A stretch of 64,000 nucleotides of DNA from Ruminococcus sp. (GCA_023663085.1 JAMPIB010000010.1:1-64000), one strand, 5' to 3'. Positions 37,844 through 46,989 are shown, counted from the stretch's first letter. Translations and numbers: made by a program. Notes: generated from the letters alone by a model not told the origin.

Positions 37844-38913
37844 GTATAAATTTATATAAGATGGAATTATATAAAATCTGTTATAAAAGATTTTTTGCCG
37901 CCGGAGTTGTGTGCATGATAGGAATCCTTCTTCTTTCTTTTCAGATGCAGGTGCTGGCGGAAGAAACAAATATAAATGGAATAACGTACAAAGGATACGC
38001 GGCCATAAGGATGGATAGAGAGATCACGGAGGAATTTAAAGGCGTTATCACGGAAGAAAAAGCGCGGCGAATCATAGAAAAATATGGTTTTCCGTATCGG
38101 ATGGAAGAAGATGGTGCATTGCTGAATGCCAATTTCCTGAACCTGTTTGTTTCCGAATATTTCCGCGGCGGCAGTTTTGATATCAGAGAAACCGATATCG
38201 GGCGCGTGATGGAAATGACCGGAGAGGAGGTCTATTTAGCGTATTACCATGGCTGGTATGTGTTTTTTAACGTACTGCAGGTGGGAATGATTTTGGGGAG
38301 CGTACTGCTCTTATGCAGCGTATCTGTTGTATTTTCCGGGGAAAGGCAGGCTGGGATGCGTCCGCTTATATTTACGACCAGAGAAGGGAAAAGGAAAGAT
38401 ATCTGCGCCAGATATGCCGCGGCGTTTACGGTGACGGGTGCGCTCTGGCTGGGAATCGTGGGTTTTTCACTGACGTTATGCGGGTTTGTTTACGGACTGG
38501 ATGGTTTAAAGTGTTATAACGGGATGGTTATGAATTATCTGTTTGCATGGCCGCAGAGGATGATACCGATGGATGCTTTTGCGGCACTGACATTGTTTTT
38601 CAGTTTTCTGGGCATGAATCTTCTATGCGCCATAACCTTATGCTTATCGGCAAAATGCCGGAGCAATTTCTATACGTTGGTAACGGCGGCAATTTTCTGG
38701 GGTACGCCCGTTCTGGCTGTCGGTCTGCTGGCCGGCGGCAGATTTGACGGGATTTTCAGATATCTGGCGGCGGCTCCGGTGTTTATGGTCTTATATCTTA
38801 CGATGGAAAAAATTTATGATATCTGGCAGGTGGTAGCCGGGATCGCTGTGGCGGCCGCTGTATTCTGTGTGATCGACGCATGTCGGGAATATGGGAGACA
38901 GGAAAGTGTGTAG
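37840..38913 (+). CDS. ABC-2-like membrane permease, paralogue 3 of 3
   Basis: A 357-residue protein: MSINLYKMELYKICYKRFFA, an N-terminal membrane segment, the extracytoplasmic domain (INGITYKGYAAIRMDREITE, then NANFLNLFVSEYFRGGSFDI) and C-terminal membrane segments including GFVYGLDGLKCYNGMV. It overlaps paralogue 2 by 4 nt (ATGA). It is the last gene of the ECF operon. A possible hairpin (CCTGC...GCAGG) lies just after the stop, with no clear T-run. Confidence 0.75.
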   Translation: MSINLYKMELYKICYKRFFAAGVVCMIGILLLSFQMQVLAEETNINGITYKGYAAIRMDREITEEFKGVITEEKARRIIEKYGFPYRMEEDGALLNANFLNLFVSEYFRGGSFDIRETDIGRVMEMTGEEVYLAYYHGWYVFFNVLQVGMILGSVLLLCSVSVVFSGERQAGMRPLIFTTREGKRKDICARYAAAFTVTGALWLGIVGFSLTLCGFVYGLDGLKCYNGMVMNYLFAWPQRMIPMDAFAALTLFFSFLGMNLLCAITLCLSAKCRSNFYTLVTAAIFWGTPVLAVGLLAGGRFDGIFRYLAAAPVFMVLYLTMEKIYDIWQVVAGIAVAAAVFCVIDACREYGRQESV

Positions 38914-38959
38914 GCGGGTATGACAGGTAAGCCTGCTGTGGCGTGTGGAGCTGCAGGAA

Positions 38960-40756
38960 TTAATACTTCAAAACCGCCCAAAAAGTCATATCCGCGTGCA
39001 CGGGGTCGGCGAAGTCCGGCGCGGCGCCCTCCGGGGTTGCCCAGCCCTGAAACTCGGCATAGTCGAGCGTAACATCCGGAAAGGCCGGTAAGGTTTCCCC
39101 GTCAAAAATATATAATGTATCATAAATAGTATTTTCAATCCATAAAGAAGACCGATAGACCGGAATCTGCTCTATCCATGCTTTATCCAGAAATGTCCTG
39201 CGTCCCCTGATATAGTCTGAAAGAAAGGCCAGCGCCTCCTGTCTGCTTTCCGGCGTGCCGTTGGCAATATATTCTTCTTCCCAGCGCACACGATCCATAG
39301 CTGCCGAAGCTGCGGTCATATCGGCAAGCTGCGGAAGTACTTCATCGACCAGTGTCTGTAAATAGGCGCTGATCTCATTCCGGTAAAGGGAAACGATCTG
39401 TTCGTAAAATTCCGGCTTGGCATAGAGGGAAGAAAACCAGCAGGAGGAATCGCTGTGTTCCGCCAGCCGGGAGAGTCTGTCCGGAGAGGTAGAAACATAG
39501 CCCAGATAGCGGGGGGAGTTACCCCATGTCACGTCATAGTCCCAGACAGGGCCGGCATATAATTTATCATCTTTAGAAGAGCTGTCTTTATAGAAAAAAG
39601 AGCTGGCCACACCGCCGTCATAGTTGGCGGTCACTTCTTCCAGAAGGTATTTTCTTACGAAAGAGTCTGTATCAATCAGTTCGTCATAAGATTTCCCGGT
39701 AACAGCATCAATACCATCGGGAGATAAAATAGCGTTTTCCACACTCTGGATATAATCATTGATATAGACAATCTGATTCTGGGAGGCATATTCGGGCGCA
39801 CGGAGGATAAAGCATTCATGCGCATCCGTGATGAAATAGCTTCCGTTTGTTTCTACTTCTTTTAGAAATCTGTCGTCAAAATCCCGTTCGATCAGATAAC
39901 CGCCGGTGATATCGTCCGGTTCTTCGGGGATGGCCTTGGCTTTGGTCGTTTCTGTCCAGGCTGTTTCAAAAGTACTCAGATCGTTGGTATCATTGGCTAT
40001 TTCTGTCGCTTTTTCCAGATCCGTAATAGGAAGGCGCGATCTTTTGACTTCTATTTTTTCTGTGACATAATAATTTCCGACGTATTCACTGTTGATATAC
40101 AGATCGACGAAAACGCCGTTATCGGCCTGCGGCAGTTCCAGATAGGCGGCCAGATCCCTGGAAAGTGCGTTGCGCACAAGCGTCGGATCAGAGGCGTTGG
40201 AGACAAAGACCCATTTTCTGGCGGAATCCATACCCAGAAGCGGGGCGGAATCCGCTAATTTGATCTGATAGGGTTTTTTGGCGAATTCTGTATAGGAAGT
40301 ATTCCCGCGGCCCTTGATATAAGTAAGCGGAAGATTAAAATCATGGTTTCCGTCCGCTTCTAAAACAGAGATCGTACCGGATTCCTGAATGTTTTTATCG
40401 GTGTTGATCTGTTCGCAGGTGCCTGATTCTGTCTCGATAAAAACAGCCGGGAGATTTTGCGAATACATCCACACGATAGAGGAAGGATCTATATTTTCCG
40501 GTATTGTCACATCCAGACCGGCATCCTTGCAGGCGGAGGGCATGAAGGCATAGTACTGCCCGTTATGCGGCCACAGGGCAATATCGTATCCGGCGATAGT
40601 CACGTATAAGCGAGCCGTATCCGTATCAGTACCTGCGGCAATACCCGCCGGGTCTGTATCATTATGCGCTGTCTGATATGCCGACAGTTTGTAAAATCCT
40701 GCGATAGAGAGCAGGAGAAGCGCGGTCAACGCGCCGGTTGTTCGTAGTAATTTCAT
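38960..40756 (-). CDS. CotH-family secreted kinase-like protein
   Basis: A 598-residue exported protein with an N-terminal membrane anchor (MKLLRTTGALTALLLLSIAG). The CotH-type kinase region is centred on YIKGRGNTSYTEFAKKPYQI, then SARKWVFVSNASDPTLVRNA, NSEYVGNYYVTEKIEV and the metal-binding GPVWDYDVTWGNS. CotH of Bacillus phosphorylates spore coat proteins; here the extracellular location and polysaccharide-modification neighbours leave the target open. The last 60 residues resemble a beta-strand-rich wall repeat. It ends a leftward operon after an exonuclease gene (36-nt gap). Confidence 0.82.
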   Translation of the reverse strand: MKLLRTTGALTALLLLSIAGFYKLSAYQTAHNDTDPAGIAAGTDTDTARLYVTIAGYDIALWPHNGQYYAFMPSACKDAGLDVTIPENIDPSSIVWMYSQNLPAVFIETESGTCEQINTDKNIQESGTISVLEADGNHDFNLPLTYIKGRGNTSYTEFAKKPYQIKLADSAPLLGMDSARKWVFVSNASDPTLVRNALSRDLAAYLELPQADNGVFVDLYINSEYVGNYYVTEKIEVKRSRLPITDLEKATEIANDTNDLSTFETAWTETTKAKAIPEEPDDITGGYLIERDFDDRFLKEVETNGSYFITDAHECFILRAPEYASQNQIVYINDYIQSVENAILSPDGIDAVTGKSYDELIDTDSFVRKYLLEEVTANYDGGVASSFFYKDSSSKDDKLYAGPVWDYDVTWGNSPRYLGYVSTSPDRLSRLAEHSDSSCWFSSLYAKPEFYEQIVSLYRNEISAYLQTLVDEVLPQLADMTAASAAMDRVRWEEEYIANGTPESRQEALAFLSDYIRGRRTFLDKAWIEQIPVYRSSLWIENTIYDTLYIFDGETLPAFPDVTLDYAEFQGWATPEGAAPDFADPVHADMTFWAVLKY

Positions 40757-40791
40757 GATCTTGTCTGTTTTCCTAGTTGTAAATTGTAATT

Positions 40792-41550
40792 TTATTTTTC
40801 AATAAGCAGGCCGACAGGACAGTGGTCGGAGCCGAAGACGTCTTTATAGATAAGAGCGTCTTTAAGATGGTCTTTTAGCGCCTGCGAGATAATGAAATAG
40901 TCGATACGCCATCCGGCGTTCTTTTCTCTTGCATGGAAACGGTAGCTCCACCAGGAATAAGCGCCCTCTAAGTCGGGATAAAAATAGCGGAAACTGTCGA
41001 TCAGGCCGGATTGCGTGACCACAGTAAATTTAGCGCGTTCTTCGTCGGTAAAGCCGGCGTTTTTGCGGTTAGTCTTAGGGTTTTTTAAGTCAATCTCTTT
41101 ATGGGCAACGTTTAGATCGCCGCAGTAGATGACAGGTTTGTTTTCTTCCAGTTTTTTGATATAGGCAAGGAAATCGTCTTCCCATTTCATACGATAATCG
41201 AGTCTGGCCAGACCGTCCTGTGAATTGGGCGTATAGACGGTTATCATATAAAAAGAAGGAAATTCCAGTGTAATGACGCGTCCTTCGTGGTCATGTTCTT
41301 CGATGCCGATTCCGTAAAAAACCGAGAGCGGTTCTTCTTTGGTAAAAATGGCTGTGCCGGAATAGCCTTTTTTCTCCGCATAGTTCCAGTACTGATGATA
41401 ACCCGGCAGGTCTAGCTGGATCTGTCCTTCCTGTAACTTGGTTTCCTGTAAACAGAAGATATCAGCGTCTTCCTGTTTGAAAAAATCCAAAAATCCCTTG
41501 CCCATACAGGCCCTTAATCCGTTTACGTTCCATGAGATTAACTTTAACAT
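40792..41550 (-). CDS. xth: Exodeoxyribonuclease III
   Basis: A 252-residue Mg-dependent AP endonuclease/3'-exonuclease of base-excision repair. All family blocks are seen: [28 protein letters not shown] (metal glutamate), [28 protein letters not shown] and the catalytic GSDHCPVGL. The length is normal. It is embedded between an SGNH gene (43-nt gap) and the CotH-like gene on the same strand, an unusual place for a repair gene. The start follows GGCAGAGAAAA only loosely, so a weak ribosome binding site is likely. Confidence 0.95.
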   Translation of the reverse strand: MLKLISWNVNGLRACMGKGFLDFFKQEDADIFCLQETKLQEGQIQLDLPGYHQYWNYAEKKGYSGTAIFTKEEPLSVFYGIGIEEHDHEGRVITLEFPSFYMITVYTPNSQDGLARLDYRMKWEDDFLAYIKKLEENKPVIYCGDLNVAHKEIDLKNPKTNRKNAGFTDEERAKFTVVTQSGLIDSFRYFYPDLEGAYSWWSYRFHAREKNAGWRIDYFIISQALKDHLKDALIYKDVFGSDHCPVGLLIEK

Positions 41551-41593
41551 TTTTTCTCTGCCTTTCGTTTAGCCTTTTTTCCTTCGTTGCTTT

Positions 41594-42655
41594 TTATTCA
41601 GGATAATATTCCAGAATATAATCTTTCACGATCCGCTCTGAGAGGTCGTACATATTTTCAATCCGTGCCTCATAATTTTCTCTGGTCAGCCGCCCTTCTC
41701 CTGCGATCAGTTTATCGCAGATCAGTTGGTTGATATCCTTGGAGAAATGGATCATATCCATATAGTTGTCCAGATCGGTGATGATGTCTTCTTCATCCTG
41801 ATAATAATAAATTTCTACATTATCGTATTCCAACAGGGCGGCAATGGCCTGCTCTTCATAATATAGATAAGCGTCCCGTTCGCCGTTTCGATAAACGCTG
41901 TCCCACCAGAGCATGGAATAAGGCGGGAAGAAAAATTTGAAAGTAGTTCCGGGATGGTTTTTGACCTGTTCGGTCAACAATGCGATATTGCCATCCAGTT
42001 CTTTCGTATAAAACGGCTCGCTCATAGGCTTAATGGAAGAAGGGCGGTTATACATGCCCATGGCCAGTTCTTTACTGAAAAATTTCCACTGTGCCCAGTT
42101 ATAGGAGTTACCTTCATCATAATCGCCTTTGGCGGAAAACGCCAGCATGTAGGGTATTTTTTCTAATAAAACAGTCTTGTTCAGAACATAGGAATAATCG
42201 TTTAAGTAATTGGTATCGTATAAATACATCGGGCATCCCGTGGATTCATAGGTAGTCGCCGTATCTGCACAAAGCGAGGAAGGGTCAATATTGTAAAAAA
42301 CGTATTTCAAATCCTGATTCTGCCAGGCAATATCCAGCAGATAACAGAGGTCGGCTGTGGCGCCGTAGGAGCGGATGGCCTTGATGGTCTGACAGGAAAA
42401 ACCTTCATCGAACCAGTGGTTGTTATAATTCTCGCAGACGGAAGAACCGACGATCAGACTGTCATAGTCAAAAGTGCGCAGCGTTCCCACGCACTGATAT
42501 TCCTTGTCCGTCAATACGCTCTTTAACCCCGGCAGCGGTTTATGATACTGATAAAAGGGGTCAAAGATAACGACAATGGCAATCACCGCAGCCAGCAGTA
42601 AAATGCTGCTTATGAAAAAGGATTTCAAGAATTTCTGTTCCACATTTTGTTCCAT
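41594..42655 (-). CDS. SGNH hydrolase-like membrane protein (AlgJ/DltD-type partner of MBOAT)
   Basis: A 353-residue protein with one membrane segment near residue 20 and an extracytoplasmic SGNH-like domain: SLIVGSSVCENYN holds the nucleophile serine and DMIHFSKDINQLICDKLIAG holds the catalytic Asp-x-x-His pair near the C-terminus. Such proteins follow MBOAT acyltransferases and transfer acetyl groups to cell-surface polysaccharide. ATG 42655 (MEQNVEQKF) follows AGAAAGG at a long spacing and lies 29 nt beyond the MBOAT stop. A longer open frame to 42808 overlaps that gene and is rejected. Confidence 0.8.
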   Translation of the reverse strand: MEQNVEQKFLKSFFISSILLLAAVIAIVVIFDPFYQYHKPLPGLKSVLTDKEYQCVGTLRTFDYDSLIVGSSVCENYNNHWFDEGFSCQTIKAIRSYGATADLCYLLDIAWQNQDLKYVFYNIDPSSLCADTATTYESTGCPMYLYDTNYLNDYSYVLNKTVLLEKIPYMLAFSAKGDYDEGNSYNWAQWKFFSKELAMGMYNRPSSIKPMSEPFYTKELDGNIALLTEQVKNHPGTTFKFFFPPYSMLWWDSVYRNGERDAYLYYEEQAIAALLEYDNVEIYYYQDEEDIITDLDNYMDMIHFSKDINQLICDKLIAGEGRLTRENYEARIENMYDLSERIVKDYILEYYPE

Positions 42656-42683
42656 AATCTTTGTTATGACCTTTCTTAAGCTG

Positions 42684-44180
42684 TTAAAAATTAAAATATA
42701 AAAAGGTGCTGACCTGTGATAAGGAGATGACGCACCATACGAAAACAAAGGAAATAGCCCGGCATTTTCTGGATGACAGTTCTCCGTTTTCCGCAATCTC
42801 CAAAGCATTTTTGCGTGTGATCAGGAAAAAGGAAAAAGCCAGATAGCACAGGAGCAGAGCAAAAAAGGCGTATCCGGTCAAGGAGGGAGCCGTGATGCTG
42901 AGTGCTTCTTTTATCACATAAAATTCCGGAATATCGAGTGTTGCCGCCACTTCAAACATCTTTCCCGTGTAGTTGAAAGAAAAGAGGTTCTTAAACATCT
43001 GTATGGCGCCTGTCATACTCTCGCTGCGGAAGAAGAACAGGGAGAGATTGAAAAAAGTAAACGTACAGATCCAGCCGAGCCATGCCGGGATATGGAACCT
43101 GGCGGGCCGCTTTTCTTCTCTTCCACGGATGCCGATAATTCCTAAATTGTCCCAGACAACGAGAAGTCCCTGCATCGTTCCCCACGCCACGTATGTCCAC
43201 GCTGCCCCGTGCCAGAGGCCGCTTAAGAAAAAGACGATAACGGTGTTGAGGATCGTCCGTAACCTGCCCTTTTTACTGCCGCCAAGCGGGATATAAACAT
43301 ACGTTATGAAAAAGCGCGATAAGGTCATGTGCCATCTCTGCCATAACTCCTTGACGGAACATGCACGGTAGGGCGAATTAAAATTAACGGGCAGGATAAT
43401 GTTAAACATTCTGCCAAGGCCCATCGCCATATCGGAATAACCGCTGAAATCAAAGTAAATCTCAAAGGTATAGGCCAGAATGACCAGAATCGTCGAAGGC
43501 GTGTCCAGACTGAAAGTCTGGGCGAAACCGTAGTTGACGACAAGTGCCAGCACATCGGCAAGGAGTACCTTCTTGGCCAGTCCGAGTACGAACAGGACGA
43601 TACCGCGGGAGAAGTTGTCTGCTCTGAATTTCCGGTTAGAGGTATCTGCAAACTGCGGGAGCATCTCTTTATATAAGACGATGGGCCCGGCGATCAGCTG
43701 CGGGAAAAAAGTGACAAAAGTAATATAATCAATAAACGGATAATGTTCCGCCCGTCCCAGTGCACGGTCTATGATAAAAGAAAGCTGCTGGAAGGTAAAA
43801 AAGCTGATGCCAAGCGGCAGCAATATATGCTTTAAAGTAAAATCCGTGTGGAAGGCCAGATTGATATTTTCCATAAAAAAATCATAATATTTAAAATAAA
43901 AGAGCAGTCCCAGATTAAAAACCATACCGGCAGCCAGACCGATATGCCTTGTCCGGGCAGTTTTTGCAAAAGTAAGAGCGTAACTTAAAAAATAATTAGC
44001 GGCAATGCTGACTAAAATGATGGCCAGATAGTAGAAATTAAAATAACCGTAAAACCATAAAGACATCCCGGCCAGAAAAACCTTGGCCAGTTCGTAATGC
44101 CTGTAACGGTTCAGCCCATACCAGCCGAGCAATGTAAGCGGCAGGAATATGAAGATAAATAGGAATGAATTAAATAACAT
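42684..44180 (-). CDS. MBOAT-family O-acyltransferase (AlgI-like)
   Basis: A 498-residue polytopic membrane protein with about eleven hydrophobic segments and the MBOAT core: YFDFSGYSDMAMGLGRMF, then NFNSPYRACSVKELWQRWHM and the active-site block FFLSGLWHGAAWTYVAWG with the essential histidine. AlgI-type enzymes move acetyl groups across the membrane for O-acetylation of alginate, teichoic acid or peptidoglycan. The AlgJ/DltD-like partner is the next gene. ATG 44180 follows GGAG at 6 nt, beginning MLFNSFLFIFIF; ATG 44216 would add twelve residues. Confidence 0.93.
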   Translation of the reverse strand: MLFNSFLFIFIFLPLTLLGWYGLNRYRHYELAKVFLAGMSLWFYGYFNFYYLAIILVSIAANYFLSYALTFAKTARTRHIGLAAGMVFNLGLLFYFKYYDFFMENINLAFHTDFTLKHILLPLGISFFTFQQLSFIIDRALGRAEHYPFIDYITFVTFFPQLIAGPIVLYKEMLPQFADTSNRKFRADNFSRGIVLFVLGLAKKVLLADVLALVVNYGFAQTFSLDTPSTILVILAYTFEIYFDFSGYSDMAMGLGRMFNIILPVNFNSPYRACSVKELWQRWHMTLSRFFITYVYIPLGGSKKGRLRTILNTVIVFFLSGLWHGAAWTYVAWGTMQGLLVVWDNLGIIGIRGREEKRPARFHIPAWLGWICTFTFFNLSLFFFRSESMTGAIQMFKNLFSFNYTGKMFEVAATLDIPEFYVIKEALSITAPSLTGYAFFALLLCYLAFSFFLITRKNALEIAENGELSSRKCRAISFVFVWCVISLSQVSTFLYFNF

Positions 44181-44225
44181 GATCGCTCCGGTTTCATAAG
44201 TTTCTACAAGTTTCAAATATGGTAT

Positions 44226-44254
44226 AGTATACCAAATTCGGAAAAGGGTTACAA
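44226..44254 (-). promoter_or_regulatory. Promoter of the MBOAT operon overlapping a palindrome
   Basis: On the minus strand TTGTAA (44249-44254) and TATACT (44226-44231) are 17 bp apart. The -10 box is inside the perfect palindrome GGTATAGTATACC (44221-44233), so a repressor bound there would block polymerase. Confidence 0.55.
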
Positions 44255-44333
44255 TGAATAGTGTAAAAAATAAATTTTTACAGACTGAGAGAAGGGCATG
44301 GTTATTCAGCTGAACGCGAAAGGGGCGAAAAAT

Positions 44334-44978
44334 ATGTTAAAAAAATGGATATCTGTAGTATTTGCAGCCAGCGCTGTTTTATGTATGCTGACAGGCTGCG
44401 GGGAAACAGCACCGCTTGAGGAACTGGTGCAGAGAAAAGAGGATGGTGCGACAGGGGCGGAGGTATATGATGTAGAGGCAGGCAGCGCCAATGTAGAAAG
44501 CGGAAAGACAACACATCCGAAAAGAGAATTTCCCACATTGTCGGGACTCAGGGAGCGGGTTAAGGAAGAAATGGGCGACCACTACTGGCCGGAAGTTCCC
44601 TTGTCGGAAGAAGAACTTTGGGAAAAGACCGGGATCACAGAGGATATGTATGTAGAGTTTCTGGCGGAGAGACACAGTGTAGAGGCCGATATCGACATGA
44701 TGATCATCATCCATGCCAAAGAGGATTATGTGGGTGCCGTAGAGCAGGCGTTGGAGGAATACCGGAGCGGCATGATCGAGGATAATCAGAAGTATCCACA
44801 GAATTATGGCAAGGCACAGGCTTCCCGCATGGAGACGATAGAGGATTATATCTGTTTCGTACAGTTGGGGGCGGATACTTCTGTTGTTGCCGACAGAGGA
44901 GAAAGAGAGATCATCGCCTATTGTCAGGAGGAAAACGAAAGGGCAATAGATATCCTGGAAAAGACGATATTACAATAG
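44334..44978 (+). CDS. Lipoprotein of unknown function
   Basis: A 214-residue secreted protein: MLKKWISVVFAASAVLCMLT followed by GC, a lipobox LTGC with cysteine 22. The mature region is acidic and mostly helical (EELWEKTGITEDMYVEFLAE, then EDYVGAVEQALEEYRSGMIE), with KTTHPKREFPTLSGLRERVK in the linker. I do not recognise the family. ATG 44334 follows AAAGGGG by about 8 nt; the in-frame ATG at 44298 (MVIQL) would put twelve residues ahead of the signal peptide. It is divergent from the MBOAT operon. Confidence 0.75.
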   Translation: MLKKWISVVFAASAVLCMLTGCGETAPLEELVQRKEDGATGAEVYDVEAGSANVESGKTTHPKREFPTLSGLRERVKEEMGDHYWPEVPLSEEELWEKTGITEDMYVEFLAERHSVEADIDMMIIIHAKEDYVGAVEQALEEYRSGMIEDNQKYPQNYGKAQASRMETIEDYICFVQLGADTSVVADRGEREIIAYCQEENERAIDILEKTILQ

Positions 44979-45056
44979 GATATCAGAAATCAAAAAAGAA
45001 TTTATATAATTTATAAATCTTTTAGAAATATGACATATTTTAGACATAAATAACTG

Positions 45057-45190
45057 TTATGATAAATATATCTTATAGATAGCAATATCTAAAATGAAGC
45101 TGTGGGATTGTTTATCAGGGGTATTCGGTTCTAACAGCTTCGACAAAAAATAACGCCGCTTTCTGAGTATCAGGGAGCGGCTTTCTTGAG
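45057..45190 (+). ncRNA. Structured leader before the DUF362 gene, candidate attenuator or orphan riboswitch
   Basis: Three hairpins lie in order: TAGATA-GCAA-TATCTA (45076-45091, a GNRA tetraloop); GAAGCTG/CAGCTTC (45096-45102 and 45135-45141) enclosing a 32-nt loop; and GCCGCTTTCTGA/TCAGGGAGCGGC (45155-45166 and 45170-45181, with two G-U pairs) followed by TTTCTT. The last is a terminator-like stem ending about 9 nt before the ribosome binding site. I could not match the leader to a known riboswitch class. It may instead end the upstream lipoprotein transcript. Confidence 0.45.
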
Positions 45191-45202
45191 GGAGGAAAAA
45201 GA

Positions 45203-46309
45203 ATGGAAAAGGCGAAAGTCTACTACACGGATTTAAAGACTTCATTTACGGAAAATCTTCCGCAGAAACTGGAGCGGCTGATCAAAACGGCAGGGATCGG
45301 CAATATTGATTTCGAGAATAAGTATACGGCCATCAAGATCCATTTCGGGGAGCCGGGGAACCTGGCATATTTAAGACCGAATTATGCGGCGGTCGTCGTA
45401 AAGGTGATCAAAGAACTTGGCGGCAGACCGTTTCTGACAGACTGTAATACATTGTATGTCGGCGGCAGGAAAAATGCGCTGGATCATCTGGACGCCGCAT
45501 ATCAGAACGGTTTTTCTCCTTTTTCCACGGACGCTCATGTGATCATCGCCGATGGCTTGAAAGGAACGGATGAGGCGCTCGTTCCGGTAGAGGGCGGCGA
45601 ATATGTAAAAGAAGCCAAGATCGGACAGGCCATTATGGATGCGGATATCATTATCACGCTGAACCATTTCAAAGGGCATGAAGCGGCAGGATTCGGCGGC
45701 GCGCTCAAAAATCTGGGAATGGGATGCGGTTCCCGCGCCGGTAAAATGGAGATGCACAGTGCCGGAAAACCGTTCGTGCAGACTGAGAACTGTATCGGCT
45801 GTGGAAGGTGTATCAAGATCTGTGCGCATGACGCGCCGTCCATTACAGATAAAAAAGCCGCTATCGACCATGATAAATGTGTTGGCTGCGGGAGATGTAT
45901 CGGCGTCTGTCCGGCTGACGCCGTAACGGCGGCAAATGACGAGAGCAACGATATCCTCAACAGAAAGATTGCGGAATACAGTAAGGCGGTTCTGCAGGGA
46001 AGAGATAGTTTCCATATCAATCTGGTAATAGATGTCTCTCCGAACTGTGACTGCCACGCGGAGAATGATATCCCGATCGTGCCGGATGTAGGAATGTTCG
46101 CATCCTTCGATCCGGTAGCGCTTGACCTTGCCTGTGCAGACGCCGTCAACAGACAGCCGGTCATTGCAGGCAGCCAGTTAGACCGTATGCCGCATACGCA
46201 CGGCGACCATTTCTGCGATTCCGCGCCGACGACGAATTGGAAGACATGTATCGAACATGCGGTCAAGATCGGTATCGGAACGGCGGATTATGAGTTGATC
46301 GAGATATAA
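45203..46309 (+). CDS. DUF362 protein with two 4Fe-4S clusters
   Basis: A 368-residue protein. Residues 1-180 are DUF362 (MEKAKVYYTDLKTSFTENLP, then NKYTAIKIHFGEPGNLAYLR and ITLNHFKGHEAAGFGGALKN). Residues about 195-250 are a ferredoxin pair: CIGCGRCIKICAHDAPS and CVGCGRCIGVCPADAVT. The rest continues DUF362 (PIVPDVGMFASFDPVALDLA). The family is presumed to take part in electron transfer, with unknown substrate. ATG 45203 follows GGAGGAA by 8 nt. The strong hairpin just upstream may regulate it. Confidence 0.92.
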   Translation: MEKAKVYYTDLKTSFTENLPQKLERLIKTAGIGNIDFENKYTAIKIHFGEPGNLAYLRPNYAAVVVKVIKELGGRPFLTDCNTLYVGGRKNALDHLDAAYQNGFSPFSTDAHVIIADGLKGTDEALVPVEGGEYVKEAKIGQAIMDADIIITLNHFKGHEAAGFGGALKNLGMGCGSRAGKMEMHSAGKPFVQTENCIGCGRCIKICAHDAPSITDKKAAIDHDKCVGCGRCIGVCPADAVTAANDESNDILNRKIAEYSKAVLQGRDSFHINLVIDVSPNCDCHAENDIPIVPDVGMFASFDPVALDLACADAVNRQPVIAGSQLDRMPHTHGDHFCDSAPTTNWKTCIEHAVKIGIGTADYELIEI

Positions 46310-46314
46310 TCAAA

Positions 46315-46989
46315 TCATGCCAGAAACTCTTTTAACAATGACTCCAGCTCCTGTGCTTCTGAATGAGACAGCAGAGGGGCGGAGTCATTTTCTGCTTCTT
46401 TCGTATTTTCTTTTTCCATATCAGTTTTTATATGCGGTTCTTCCCCCTGCACCAGTTTCAGATCGAGTGAAGTCTGTTCCAGGCGGTTTGCAAGGTGATT
46501 TTCCAGATAGTCGATGAGATTCGTGCGCAGTATTTTTGTCTTGGAGGTAATGTCAATAAGAGATGAAATGGCAAAATAGCAGTATAATCCCAGGAAACTG
46601 ATGATATAATAGGGAACGATATAAATAACGGACTCGCCCGTGATGATCCCTTTACAGGCCGCGATTCCGGCGATCAGAACGGATAACAGGACAAGCTGCC
46701 CGGAAAGGTGCTTGAGCGTAGATAAAGAAAAGCCATATATCTTGAGCTGGCTGAGATACTTGTCCACAAAAATGGAAATATTGGACATGCCTTCATGCAG
46801 TTGGCAGCAGCTTGAGAATTTCAGCTTCAACTGCTGTAAAGATTTATTGGTGGTGGCGGACATATTTTCGGTCTCCCGGATCAGTTTGTGACAAAGCACA
46901 CCCATGCTGATCTGGCATATGATACTTAAAGACAGTAAAACCAGTATGGTAATCATAAATTCCGGATGTTTCAATATGATTTGCAGCAT
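46315..46989 (-). CDS. Membrane protein of unknown function
   Basis: A 224-residue protein with an N-terminal membrane segment (MITILVLLSLSIICQISMG), a cytoplasm-side helical segment that includes TENMSATTNKSLQQLKLKFS, then two hydrophobic segments (LVLLSVLIAGIAACKG and IYIVPYYIISFLGLYCYFAI) and a charged C-terminal tail (KTDMEKENTKEAEND). It resembles a clostridial family of unknown role that I cannot name. It is convergent with the DUF362 gene (5-nt gap) and alone on its strand. Confidence 0.7.
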   Translation of the reverse strand: MLQIILKHPEFMITILVLLSLSIICQISMGVLCHKLIRETENMSATTNKSLQQLKLKFSSCCQLHEGMSNISIFVDKYLSQLKIYGFSLSTLKHLSGQLVLLSVLIAGIAACKGIITGESVIYIVPYYIISFLGLYCYFAISSLIDITSKTKILRTNLIDYLENHLANRLEQTSLDLKLVQGEEPHIKTDMEKENTKEAENDSAPLLSHSEAQELESLLKEFLA

